Translations under genes and position numbers: made by a program | The notes under the pieces: model-generated | Seen by the model: only the letters and a program-made list of their open reading frames with translations | Databases searched by the model: none | What the model was told of the DNA's origin: nothing | NCBI GenBank assembly: GCA_021209875.1 | Contig: JAGYVD010000001.1 | Location: 4,278,001 to 4,342,000, forward strand | From: Rosellinia necatrix | Taxonomy: Eukaryota > Ascomycota > Sordariomycetes > Xylariales > Xylariaceae | DNA length: 64,000 nucleotides | Reading direction: 5' to 3' | In this document: in pieces, positions 12,381 through 23,900 of the stretch | How positions within the stretch are numbered: position 1 is the stretch's first letter | Layout: every line of letters begins with the position of its first letter

Positions 12381-13088
12381 TCACGCCACTCCCTGCCAGT
12401 ATCGTCTCTGCTCGTCATTCTCCTCGACGGCGGGCCCGTTGCTCGGCGCTGCTATCTTGTATTTCGTAAGGGGCGACACTAAAGCTTCCACAGTCGTGAT
12501 TTTGGCATTGTCGCCGTGGGGGCCCAATCCGAAGCCGACAGGCACATTCGTATGGTGGGCCCGGCTCCGGCTCTGGGTCCTCTGCCGCCGGCGCTTAGCC
12601 ATGTACTGCGCCGCCTCCAGGTCCGCGTAAGCCATGTATGGAGACCGCGACCGCGAGGGTGCCTGGCCACGCTGGCGGTTGTCGGCTAACTGCGCGATGC
12701 GTGCCATCTTCCGGCGCGAGGGGGAGAGAGAGGCCGAGTTGTTACGACGGGGATGGTAATGATGGTGGTGCTGATGGTGGTGAAGATGCTGATGGTGAGA
12801 ATTACCCCCTAGCATTGGGTGCTGAGACGTCGGCCGTGAAAGGGACATCATGTCCAGATACCGTGAGCCGCTGCGGTGTCGACATCGCCCCCGAAATGTG
12901 GCCGACTCGCCCGATGCAATAGGCGCCCTACAGGCGTCAACCCCCAAGAAATCCCGCCGCCGCTTGCGTCCGCGCTGGAGCTCGGGCTCTGGGGATGAAA
13001 CTGGTGGTATGTTCATGTTGAGTAAGGCTTCCGCCGCTGTTCCGCTGGGGACGGCCATGTCTGAGGTGGCGCAGCTGTAATTCGCCAA
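12381..13088 (-). CDS. Hypothetical basic, His-rich protein, probably nuclear
   Basis: Uninterrupted 235-aa ORF. It is rich in Arg and Ser, with putative nuclear localisation clusters (RGRKRRRDF near residue 40, AKRRRQRTQSRSR near residue 165), SR-like dipeptides and a histidine run near residues 97-113 (HHQHLHHHQHHHHYH) encoded by a CAC/CAT-type microsatellite. The C-terminal part (VEALVSPLTKYKIAAP, then acidic and RRYWQGVA) looks more ordered. I know no family for it. Composition and length exceed chance expectation in this GC range, and the absence of stops in the low-complexity part supports coding, but a further exon at either end cannot be excluded. Convergent with the secreted-protein gene. 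Confidence 0.55.
   Translation of the reverse strand: MANYSCATSDMAVPSGTAAEALLNMNIPPVSSPEPELQRGRKRRRDFLGVDACRAPIASGESATFRGRCRHRSGSRYLDMMSLSRPTSQHPMLGGNSHHQHLHHHQHHHHYHPRRNNSASLSPSRRKMARIAQLADNRQRGQAPSRSRSPYMAYADLEAAQYMAKRRRQRTQSRSRAHHTNVPVGFGLGPHGDNAKITTVEALVSPLTKYKIAAPSNGPAVEENDEQRRYWQGVA
12740..12806. repeat. GATGGTG-type trinucleotide microsatellite encoding a His tract
   Basis: Plus strand reads as imperfect GATGGTGGTG/GATGGTGAAGATG repeats; on the minus strand it encodes the histidine run of the 12381-13088 protein. It is expected to be length-polymorphic. Confidence 0.75.
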
Positions 13089-15573
13089 GGGTCACAGGAC
13101 GCGGTAGATCCGCTTCGGTTGGCCTTTGCAGCGTGCCGCAAAGGGGACAGTCTGATTAGTTTATGATATATTCACGCTGTCGCCACCAAGAAGTTGCGGT
13201 GGATGCTGAGAAGCGATGATTACAAACAAGCGTTTCTTTGTTTCCCCAGCCGGGAGCTCCCAAGACGAATTTATATGAATCGGTCGGAATGTGCAAGTCA
13301 CCGGTCGGGCAGAAAGGGATCGGATTTCAGGGAGGGGGGTCTAGGATTTATACAGGCTTAGGCAGGGAGAAGGGAGTGAAGCGATACCCAAGGACGTTTC
13401 CATCCGTCAAGTAGTGCTACAGGACGATCCTGATCTAGAGCTTAGATCCGCTACCAAGCGAACTTGGAAGTTCTAGGTTCGTGGAGGTGCAGGGTACTTG
13501 ATCGGCCTTTCCTCCTAGTGATCTTCAAATGCTCAAGGTCAGGTAGTTCATAGGATGCCTGCCCCGGGATCCATGGTCCCTCTCGTCGACAGCACGCGTG
13601 TGATTGGTTGGATCGGATACCTCCAGGGCTAGTTGGTATAGTTAAACTCTGTTGCTGGCGGACCGAAACTCTGTTGTCGCGGGTAGGGTGCCTAGGTACC
13701 TACTTATTACAAGTAGGTATCTATGTGGTAAGTCTATCTGGGGATCGGATGGATGATTCAATTCAAGCCTACAATTAGCAACGGGAGCTGGTGTAGAATC
13801 CCGGCTCCCCTAGCTCCCCAGCTCCCCAGCTCCCTCCCCTAAGTACCTACCTACCTACCTGCCTATGGTTAGGCGTGTAGGTAGCTCCCCTCCCCCACCC
13901 CTCCCCCCTCCTCTTCCCGTCTTGGGTTTGGGGTTGTGAGCTCATACGCGTTTGTACCGTACGTGATCGACTACGTGAATAACAGCAAACCGAGGATGGA
14001 TGAGTTTTATTCGTGCCAAGGAAGCAGTCCACGTTGGCTGGGCTGCATATCGGGTGCGGTTTATACGAGATCGCGTGATGACAAGGCGACGTTGTGGTGT
14101 TAATGAAATGGTCCTGGGCGTGGCCCTACTAATCGTATTGCTTAATACAACCGCAAAGGGACGTTATATCTCTGCACACGTCTCTGCATACGTTCACAAT
14201 GATGGCAATGATGGCAATGATGATGATGGTGGTGGTCGTGGTGGTCGTGATAGTGGTGGTCGTGATGGTGTTGATGGTGTTGATGGTGTTGATGGTGATG
14301 ATGACGACGATGGCGGCCGCCACTCCAACACACAGAGGGCTCTATTCGCATGGCTGCTGCTGTGTACGGTGCTGCCTGCATCTCTGTTATCTGCAGGCGG
14401 CCCCTAAGGGTGATGATGAACATGAATCCTTAACCGGTAGTGGCGACAAGCATATAGGAGACACCTATTCTCATGAGTGCTCCCGCGTCCATGAATCAAT
14501 ACCTTTCGTAGTACCGTTGACCTTTTGTAAATGGAGGGTAAACCTTCTATCATAGTACCATGTCATTACGTTATCATGCCATCATCTGGAGCTAGAGCAA
14601 AATAAGCGGAGGGAAAGGTGTGTTCAAATAGCTAATGGCCCTCATCACGTATTACGCAGTACCTAGATCTATTTTGGGTTATTTCAAGTTGAGGCTCAGC
14701 CCATAGCGTTAGTTAGTCTTAGTCAAAATTCGATAAAGCGAGCAGATACAACCATCTTGCAACCCGCCTTACCCAGGCACACATCTAAGTAAGGTACCTA
14801 CTATACCACCTTACTAGGCAGGTGGCCACTATACAGTAGGTGGTTAAGTGTTTAGCGATAACTATTGCAGGCTACCTACCTACATACTGTAGGCCGTAAC
14901 TCTTTACACTACCTACAGATCTATTTAGGTGCGTTAGGTATGTAGTGTATGTATGTGCCTACCTATGTAGTGCATTAGAAAGTGGGTCTCAGCGCAGTGG
15001 AGAAGCATACGAGCCAATGAAATCTTACAATGAACCTTCCCGAGGCTCTGTTCACGGCGCGGATAGTCTGGAACGGATCCTACGTAAGGTATTAACCAGG
15101 GAAGCTAGGCAGAACAATAAACTTGGGGGTACGTATTTCTGTAACTCGGATGGGTTTCTGACCTGACGACTCCTGTGGACTCCTGTGCCTACAAACCACC
15201 ACCATCCTTACATCCATCGTTATGTTCATCTTGTCCGACCATCGATCAGCTAGACTAATTGGCGCTCAACACCAAAAACTTACACTTCTCTCCACCCAGT
15301 AATCACAACCTGGACGCCTCCCCCCATTCGCTACCTCCCTCTTGCGAGGCGGCAAAGCAGCGGCCTCAATCGAACGAGCCCCCGATCGACCCCTTTCACG
15401 ACGCGCCAAGATTAGCAGCCAGAATGCCATCACGCTCCGTGTAGAACCTCGGTTGCTCGTCGCCCATTACCTGTCTTCCGTCACCTGTCACCCGTCACGT
15501 ATCTCCCCGAATTATCCTCCCAACGTCGTCGTCGCCCCCCGCCCGCTTACAAAGTCACCCTCACCGCGCTGTC
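13089..15573. other. Intergenic region with microsatellites
   Basis: 2.5 kb without a supported gene. It contains AGCTCCCC tandem repeats (about 13801-13838), CCTA tracts (13840-13865), a GAT/GGT trinucleotide block (14199-14313), and TAGG/CCTA runs (14780-14960). ORFs overlapping the GAT block give Asp/Gly or His/Ile homopolymers depending on frame, which is what a repeat does by chance. The last 300 bp is pyrimidine-rich and probably holds the promoter of the PI 4-kinase gene. Confidence 0.55.
14199..14313. repeat. GAT/GATGGT/GATGGTGTT compound microsatellite
   Basis: Starts as GATGGCAAT units, passes through GGTGGTCGT units and ends in GATGGTGTT units followed by GATGATGACGACGATGG. Three-base periodicity keeps several frames open on both strands, so apparent ORFs here are not evidence of a gene. 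Confidence 0.85.
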
Positions 15574-18004
15574 ATGATGCCGCGCAGTCGGCCTACCACC
15601 ACCGGCTATGAACGCCTGGCCCAGGCCGACCAATTCAGCGACGAGTCCGACGACGAGCTCCTAGCCCAAAGTTCTGCCTCCCTCCAACCGCAATCTGCCC
15701 CTCGCTTTGCGCCTGTCGCCCCGCCGCGGCCACACTCTGGCATGACCTCCCCTAAGGCCTTGGCCAAGCAGAAGCAATTCCCGCCGAAACGTCAAAGAAG
15801 CAACTCGGGCGTTGACCTGAAAGCCATAAACGCCCGGCTAGAGCGATGGGCTGACGAAATCGCATCCAAATTCAAAAGGACGAAGGGGGGAAAGCAGCCC
15901 GGTGAGGAGGTTCGTCCCGAGATACACTACAGCGTTTTCCACCCCCCCGCAGGCGTCCGACCCGCCACTCCTGAGACCCTTGCTGCTATGCCCAAGCCTG
16001 CCATGTCCAAGGTTGAGTTCGACCAGATCGTCAAGAGCGTGAGGGTCGCCATCAATCAGGGCATGCACCCAAGTATGATCACTCAAGGTAGTTCTGGTAG
16101 CTACTTCGCGCGCAATACGGACGGTAAGATCGTCGGCGTTTTTAAACCCAAGGATGAGGAGCCTTACGCGGCCGGAAATCCTAAGTGGAATAAGTGGATT
16201 CACCGAAACTTATTTCCTTGCTTCTTTGGAAGAGCATGGTATGTCTGAGAATCCTGCCCTTCACAGGGCGACGACACTGACCTTTTTGGCAGCCTTATAC
16301 CCAATCTCTCTTACGTCAGCGAGGCGGCGGCATACACACTGGACTGCCAGCTCCGAACTAACATGGTGCCATATACGGATGTAATATGGCTGTCCTCCAA
16401 ATCTTTCCATTACCCGTACTGGGACCGCCGGAGCTTTTATAGGAAAAAGAAACCTCTCCCCGCCAAACCCGGTAGCTTTCAGGTTTTTCTGAAGGGCTAC
16501 AAGGACGCAAACATTTTCCTCAGGGAGAACCCGTGGCCCGACCAGTATTGGTCCGGCTTTCGCTCAAACGATACGCACCGGAATAAGCGGAAAAGGTGGA
16601 CTGCCAACTGCCGCCCGTCAAGTCGACGGGCCTACGACGAGTTCGAGAGCGAGGACGAGCAGGGCGATAGAGAACAGCGCCCCCTTGGGCCAGACAACTT
16701 CAGGTGGACAGAGTCTCTGAAACAGTCCTTTCGAGAGGAGCTAGAAAAGCTGGTCATCCTGGACTATATTATGAGGAACACCGACCGTGGTCTAGATAAT
16801 TGGATGGTGAAGGTAGATTGGGAGACCCAGGAAGTTTCGATAACTTCTGAGCCACCACGGCTGCAGATGGATGTTTTGGAAGAAGAACATGAACCCGCTG
16901 CCAGACCCGTTGACCTAACACAACGCACACACTCGGCCAGCCCACGGCAACATGCTTACATGACTCAAAAGCCCATGAACGCAGGTGACCGTGCGAAAGT
17001 CCCAAACCCTAAGATGTCGCTCGGTGCTATAGATAACTCGCTCTCGTGGCCGTGGAAGCACCCAGATGCTTGGCGAAGGTATATATTCCTTTCATTCCGT
17101 CGTCCCATCATCGGATTCCGCTAACTCAGTCTGTAGTTTCCCCTTCGGTTGGCTTTTCCTACCTGTTGACCTCATCGGGCGACCATTCTCGCAGAAGACC
17201 CGAGATCATTTCCTACCCCTACTAACATCTACGGCGTGGTGGAGCCAAACCTCACACGAACTGCGAAAGGTCTTCCAAATCGACCCAGATTTTCAGGAGA
17301 AGATGTTTTCCCGGCAAATGGCCGTCATGAAGGGCCAAGCTTGGAACGTCGTTGAGACTCTGAAGACGCCCGATCACGGGCCGCTGGAACTCACCCGCAG
17401 AGCGAGGGTTTGCGTATGGGACGATTTGGTTGATGTCCCGGTGGCTGTGCCGATGCGCATGGCTTCTTCCGAGATGCGTCGACGTGCTGAATCTGGACTT
17501 GGTGGTGTTATCCAGGAAGAGATAGATATCGGCGCCGCCAATACGTCGTCCCGCCCGGCCAACCATGGGGAAGATTTGCTAGGTCTTTCTAGCCCCCTGC
17601 CGCATTCCGGTCGCTTCGATCTGGCTACAAGCCCGAGGACACAGTCCCCCGAAGGGCGGGAGGACAACTTGACCTCTGGGCCATGGAATGAAACCCACGG
17701 CCGCCCTTCTATTAGTACAGGGGCACCAAGGTCAAGCTATCAAGGTCCCATAAGGCCAGAAGCTTCGATAAGCTCACACCAGAAATATCGGCACCACTCA
17801 TTTGCCTTGGCACGAACACACAGCGGTAGCATTGCACAACAGATGTACGATAGTCTAGACAGCTACGAAGAGGCAGCCCATGATGATGTGGAAGGCGACC
17901 TTGGGTACGCGGCGGCCGAGGGTATGGAGGGTAATAGACGCAAAGTCATAGTCGAGCGGTTAGAGACGGTCAAGGCCAAAAACCCAGTATTTACCTGGTG
18001 TTAG
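15574..18004 (+). CDS. lsb6: Type II phosphatidylinositol 4-kinase (LSB6 family)
   Basis: Phosphorylates phosphatidylinositol to PI4P on endosomal, vacuolar or plasma membranes. Three exons: 15574-16238, 16293-17078, 17137-18004 (772 aa). The first junction rebuilds GRACLIPNLSYVSEAAAY and the second WRSFPFGWLFLPVDLIG, both family signatures. Nucleotide-binding loop QGSSGSYF near residue 170 and catalytic Lys in VFKPKDEEPY near 190; catalytic segment IMRNTDRGLDNWMV near 381; AIDNSLSWPWKHPD near 466. The N-terminal 100 residues are disordered and Ser/Pro/Gln-rich; the kinase core carries a long charged insert (about 400-460), and the C-terminal 200 residues are a Ser-rich tail ending in Cys. 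Intron 1 is 54 nt and intron 2 is 58 nt. The second Met of the double ATG could also serve as start. Intact. Confidence 0.93.
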
Positions 18005-18940
18005 GCTGTGGCCGCTGATTATTACCATGTATCAGGGGGTTGTCTACTGCATAGTCTCGGTTACTATGCCTAGAGTCCGCTTGATTCCTTGTTTCTATTT
18101 CGTTTTGTGATTTTCTAGCAACGGCGCAAGGGGCAAGGCACGGGCAAGTTAGGCATCGCATGAATGAAGACATAGAGGTATGGCATACGACGAAGGACAT
18201 ATAGAGGCCAATTGTTACGTATGGGTTGGATTCGCTATATGTAGACCATGGACGCGGGCCATGTGTATGGCTCACCATTCTCTTCGGCTCTCATTGTTTG
18301 TTTGAAGAGAGACGAAGACAACGTCACCCGGCTCTCGAACTGTGCAATAGGAGCTGGGGTTGTAGGATTACTCTTGAGGCTAGGCTTATATACTACATAT
18401 TTGCATTGTGTCCCTATGACGGTATTTAGACAATTTGACCAACGAACCCATCAACACCAACGCCGACTCATCTACCTGGCGGGCCCTCGTATCCATCTCA
18501 TCTCTGTAGATTAACAAAGTACTTACCTCTCCCTATCCACCTACTTACTTGCATGGGCCGGCGGACACACCACACACAGGCGATCAGAGAGGCAACCAGG
18601 GCAACCCGGCGGACGGGCAAGCAGGCGGGTAGGCAAACAAACAGCCAGGGCAGCCCAGCTATTAACTAGACCCCCCGATGCGCGGAGTTTGGCCTTAGAG
18701 CTTGGAGCTTGGAGCCCGAGCCCGGAAACCTGGTTTCGCTCTCGGGGACGCCGCCCACAATTTTTTTATTATTTTATTCTATTTTAATCCCCCCCCCTTT
18801 TCTCTCTCTCTGTCTCTGTCTCTCGCGCGCCCTGCGCTGCGCTACGCTCGTGGCGGTGGAACACGAGTGGGTAAGGGGATTGGTGTGAGGGAAGGGAGAA
18901 GTAGGCAAGGGAGGGATATCCCCGGAAAGCGCACATGTAT

Positions 18941-18946
<6 letters not shown>

Positions 18947-18976
<30 letters not shown>
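18947..18976. repeat. (GT)n dinucleotide microsatellite
   Basis: About 15 GT units uninterrupted, preceded by GTATGTGTAT variants. Within intergenic sequence downstream of the PI 4-kinase gene. Confidence 0.95.
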
Positions 18977-18977
<1 letters not shown>

Positions 18978-19380
18978 CCATTCCAAGTCACATGTCACTT
19001 TTCCATCTCTCATTCACGCGCGCTTGCTTGCTTCGGCGGGGCGGGACCCAAAGCGATTTCGCCACTAACTAGTGGTGGTGGTGGTGGTCAACTCGGGTCC
19101 AGTTAGTTAGTACAGTAGTTATAGGTTGAGTGAAACTAACTAGGTACGAAGTAGGTTAACTAACTAGGTAAGTATGTATGTCGCCAGTTGCCCAAGGTAA
19201 CTGAAAACCGTCTATCCTTTTCCGTGTTCTGCTGCACGCGTGTAGTTCCGTGCCGCTGGCTTAGCCTTTCGGCTGGGCCTACTTAATTTGCGACGGTTTC
19301 TTTATTATTAATTATTTTTTTCATTGGGCTTTTTTTTTTTTTCTTTCTTCCGGCTTTTGGACCATCCCCGAGCTGTCTGG

Positions 19381-19412
19381 TTGGCTGGTTGGCTGGCTGG
19401 CTGGCTGGCTGG
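19381..19412. repeat. (GGCT)n tetranucleotide microsatellite
   Basis: TTGGCTGGTTGGCT leading into about six GGCT units. Intergenic. Confidence 0.9.
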
Positions 19413-20598
19413 CCGACTAGTTATCCACAACGCACTATGGCGGTACACTAGGTAAGTCTAGAGACTAAGTAATTAGATACATTAGACGGGCTAGTTTCTG
19501 GCTAGTCCCGTCCGTGATTTGTGGCCGCGTGGTCGCTTGGTCGGTGGCCGGGGCGGCCTGCGATGGTAATATCAGGAGATGATGATACTCTATGCATAGC
19601 TACATACTCCGTACACATGTAGCTAGAGACGTTTTATCTTGGTAACTTGGCGGTTCCTGCTAATGTACATGGTATATTAGGTAAGTATGTAGATGGGTAA
19701 CTAGGGGGGAGGAGGACGCCGAGTTCAGTAGTTAGGAGTCCTTGTTGTTAGATATCGGTTGCCCTTCATCCTTGTCAGTTCTGGTTGTTTCTCATGATAT
19801 GGCTTTGGGACCACTTGATAATATATACCTGTATGCGTCTGACCAATCTTCCCGTTTTGGCACGGGGTTTGGAGAAGACCCATCGCCCCGGCCTATTCTA
19901 GGGTCGGCAAGGCGCAGGAACACCCCGCCGTCGTCTGGATAAGTATTGTAATACATCGGCAGTGCTCCAGTGGGCATGATTACGACTAGTTTAGGAGGCG
20001 AAGGGAGGGGGTTAGAAGGGAGACATGGGCGAGCTAGTGCATGTAGGAGACGACGCGGGGACGTGAGGCTGGTGAATTAGGCCGAGACATAACGGCGAAA
20101 AAGAAAGGAAGGCGTAAAAAAAAAAAAAAAGAAAGCGAGGAAGCAGCAAACGCAGATCACCATGTGTTGGCCATAGATATAATGAGCCCTGCATACGCGT
20201 GTGTGATAACACACGTGTACGGATCCAACTGCCGGGCGTCCGACGAGCATTATTACACGTATAACAAGGTCAGGGGATATACAAGTCGCAGCCTCTCTCT
20301 AATCAGGGAGGGGGGCAGGGAGGGGGGATCGATAATACCTACAGAAATAGGAGTCGGTGTGGGAATTGCATGAAAGCGAGCAAGAAAGTATTAGATGCAT
20401 TAGGTATAAGCTCGTTGTACACACTGGGCTGAAGAGCAGCCGTAGGGGAGCGAATTGGACGGAGAGATGGCGTCCTCGATTGGCGCTGAAGATAGATGGG
20501 GAAACTGACAAGTCAATGTTTTCTCAGTTAGTAGAGCCAATTACCCACGTGAGCTGACGACATCCATCCGATTATGATAGACGGTATGCTAGAACAAG

Positions 20599-20623
20599 TC
20601 TCTCTCTCTCTCTCTCTCTCTCT
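20599..20623. repeat. (CT)n dinucleotide microsatellite
   Basis: About 12 TC/CT units followed by a T run. Intergenic. Confidence 0.95.
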
Positions 20624-20940
20624 TTTTCCCTCTGGCAACAGCGGCATTCTTTTTGCTTTTTATCTCTCCCTAGGTAACTTTTGGTCTCTCTTGCCTTTTA
20701 CCTGTTATGTACCTACCCTTGCGCCTCGTGCTGATAATGCGTGGGTGGACAAATGAGAAGTGAGCCAGCCGGACCTGGTCCGAAAGATCCTGCATGGCGA
20801 GAGACAGTTTGTCAAGCAAAAACGTAAGAGCAACACGTCGAAAAATGCAAATCTTGGCAAGAGGGGGCAAGAGCTATGCATCACGAACTGTGTTATTTGT
20901 AAGTGCCGGTATTTGATTGTGAATGTAGGATATCCTCGCT

Positions 20941-23900
20941 AGTTAGTTCAGTTTGGACGTGGCCCAAGGTCGGAAAACAGGCCGCAGGGCCCCCTCAAGC
21001 GCCCCCCTTCTTGCGACCCCTACCCGGCAAGCTGTAAGTCAGCATGCGCTTCAACGACCTCCTCCGGTGCCGGTGCCGGTGCCAATCCCCTCCCGTCTCT
21101 GCTTGTCCCCCGTCTACCGGGGAACGCCTTTTCGAGTGCCCAGGTTACATCAGCCACCGATAGAGGGATGCGAATCGCCGCAGAACAAAGCAGGTTCGAA
21201 TGAATCCGAATCAGGTACTCACCGTACGGCCAGCCACAGAGCTAAGAGAGCAGTATGTATTCATCCATGTAGAGAGAAGGTGACATTGACTTTCTAGCCT
21301 AACGCATGCATGTTTCGAGTGCAACTCTTGGTACACTATATGTCCACTGTACGCACGTACCTGGTCTGTCTGCCCGGTAGTGCTGCCCACATATCTTCCG
21401 GTAGATAGGTATATGGCTTGCAAGTATGGGACCTTCGCCCGGAACTTGTTATCATCTTTTCTCTCCCTGTTATTCCGGTGGTATTGTGGGTGCATATAGC
21501 CCGTATTGAGCAATGCATAAATACTGTGCATATATGTGGACACATCTTTTGCGTGGAGAGTATGGGGCACGATGTATGGTAGGTGTGTACGGTGCTACCG
21601 TAACTATCAAGATGCACGGCACGTAACATTGCTGCTACCTCGGAACCATATACTGACGCCTATTGGAATACCAGCAGCATGCAGCGAGTTGGAGACAGGC
21701 ATTCGCGCGTTGGGTTCCCGGGTAGGGATGGTTGAGAACAGCAAAGCAGGGAGCCAGGGGGCACTCCGAAATCTACACCCACGGTCACCCAGGTTAGAGA
21801 TCTAAGAGGGAACCATTATGTACTTGTTGCCTCTCTTCGGTCAGGTTGTACCGCTAGGGCTACGCCGTGAATGCTGGGCTGCGTGCGTTGTTGATGGCAA
21901 TTGACAATGCGTTTATCCATAATTGTTGCTGCTATAAGACTGTACGGCCACGGAGGCGAGCCAATCTGTTAGTTGTGAGGTCTGCTTGGTCCCGGGCTAG
22001 CCATGCGAGACTGAGGTATAAGTCATCGTGCCTGTTCGCTCTGCCGCGCCGGCATCCTATACCACACCCTCGGTACATGATCCAGCCCCATTACAGGGTC
22101 TGCGCGCTGCACACTTAGGAGATGGCGTGCCAGCAACGTATAGGGTACCCTTTGGCGTTGAAGGTCCCGGGACGAATCGCGCCTTCGCCACGACCGTTGA
22201 GGGGATGGTAATCCAGGGTGTGTAACAATGAGACATTCGTCGCCACCAGCACTGCTACCACGCCGGACCAGAAACATGCCACTTAGGTCTATTCCGAGGC
22301 CACGGCATTGGGCGACCCATGGCGCCGTCGCAGTGCACTTGGGTCGATGCTCATACGCCATGATGCAAGACCACGTCAGAGGCGATTGGGGCGGGCTGTC
22401 TGGTCGCAGTAGGCTTGACGATGCATACGTGAGTAATATGTAGTACACACATCGCCTCGCGGTAGATGCCAGGGCTCTCGGTTAGAGCGGATAAATGCGG
22501 TCATGGTCGTTTAACTTATACTGGTCGAATTGAGAGTGTGACGAGAGCACCGTAGGCAGACGGATGTCTTCTCGAGAACCTATGTAGTGTGTTTACCATC
22601 GACCCCAACCCCATCAAGATTGACCAGCGCAAAGTACTAAGCAGTTACAGCGGCCTAGACGCGTCCCCTTGTCGTGTTCCAAATACCAGTCGACCACAGT
22701 GCATGGGATGTGGCTTGCAGCAGCTGGGTCGGGACGAATCCCGCTTATCGCCCACGCTGGCGATTCCTTGCACCAGGTTCGTGGATCCGGTGAAACCAAG
22801 ATGTTTGAGGGGAGCCACACGCTCGGGTTAATTAAGCTAAATTAGGCTGATGTTTGACTGGGCTTTGGTACAGTGTTGGTACCCTTCGGAAACCTCGGGC
22901 TTGCCCTCTGGAATTGTTGGGCGAGGAGCTGAGGGATCGGGCATGGTAATACCCCCGAAGGAGCTATAATAAGTAGATGGTCCGTACTTTTGTCGAGATA
23001 CTGCCTAGGTACTTTTGTCGAAATACAGTATGCATTAGATAATCCTATACGCAGTTGCATAGTAGAGGCGCAATTTACCCTATCGTATTGTTAGGCGGTA
23101 CCTGGGCCACGAGGAAGAACAAGTGAGATGATTTCCTTGTTAGAGGCTCGCGGCGCATTCCTTCGAAAATCCCTTCGGGACTAGGCTTTTGAAGCTAAAC
23201 TTGAACTGACGTTCGTTGAGGCGGTCAAACAAAAAATTGATGCTGTTTTCCGATACTTATGTTCCACATGGACATCATGCTGACGGATGAGATTGACCTA
23301 CTAAAATGATATGGGTACGCCCAAGTTCCCTGACCCGATACTCTGGTACACGCTAATGCATGCTCACTAAAATAAGGTAAGACATCTCGAAGGAGGATGG
23401 AATACATAGTACAAGGAAGCCAGCTGCCTTGTACTCTGTATTATGCGGCGACGTTTTCTCTCGGGTTCGATGTCGCGATGGTTTATACTGTGGACAGACA
23501 ACCGCTCGGAGCTGCATATCTCACATATATAGACCATATTGCTCTTGCGGCTTGTGCCGGTTCTGGAGGTGGTCCTCCCTAGCACCGCAGCCGACTGGGT
23601 CATACCCAACCACCCCGTAGAATGATTCCCAGCAATTTGGGACATTGTCGGTAGGTAATCTCTCGTCGGTTTGATATTGTGGGGAGCGGCAGGGAAAATT
23701 GCGTGCGTCCAGGAATTCTGGTACCTGCTAATTAACCATCTTCAGCTTGGCCTTCTGTCAAAGGCGGCGAAGCGGAGTGGCCCTTCGGAGCTTCCTGACA
23801 GGGGGATTGAACCTTGGAAATTCTAACCATCTGCGGATGGGTAACCGTAACTTTTAAGAGGTTCGCGTTCGTTACAAGAAGAGCCAGTATCCCTTACCAC

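Larger units (their letters stand above)
18005..20940. other. Intergenic region rich in simple repeats
   Basis: 2.9 kb with no supported gene. Notable contents: GT repeat 18947-18976, GGTGGT run 19070-19088, poly-T (about 19330-19341), GGCT repeat 19381-19412, poly-A 20117-20130 and CT repeat 20599-20623. TAGG/AACTAAC-type short repeats lie between them. The ORFs found contain the repeats (Thr-His or Val-Cys runs) and are not credible genes. Confidence 0.6.

Noticed and set aside
14000..14407. 135-codon plus-strand ORF with Asp/Gly repeats
   Set aside because: Its length comes from the GAT/GGT microsatellite, which keeps several frames open on both strands; flanking parts are not protein-like.
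18702..19106. 134-codon plus-strand ORF
   Set aside because: Consists largely of the GT and CT microsatellites translated as Cys-Val and Leu-Ser runs.
22023..22448. 141-codon minus-strand ORF and overlapping plus-strand ORFs
   Set aside because: Three frames on two strands are similarly open here and none shows a recognisable motif, so none can be preferred.
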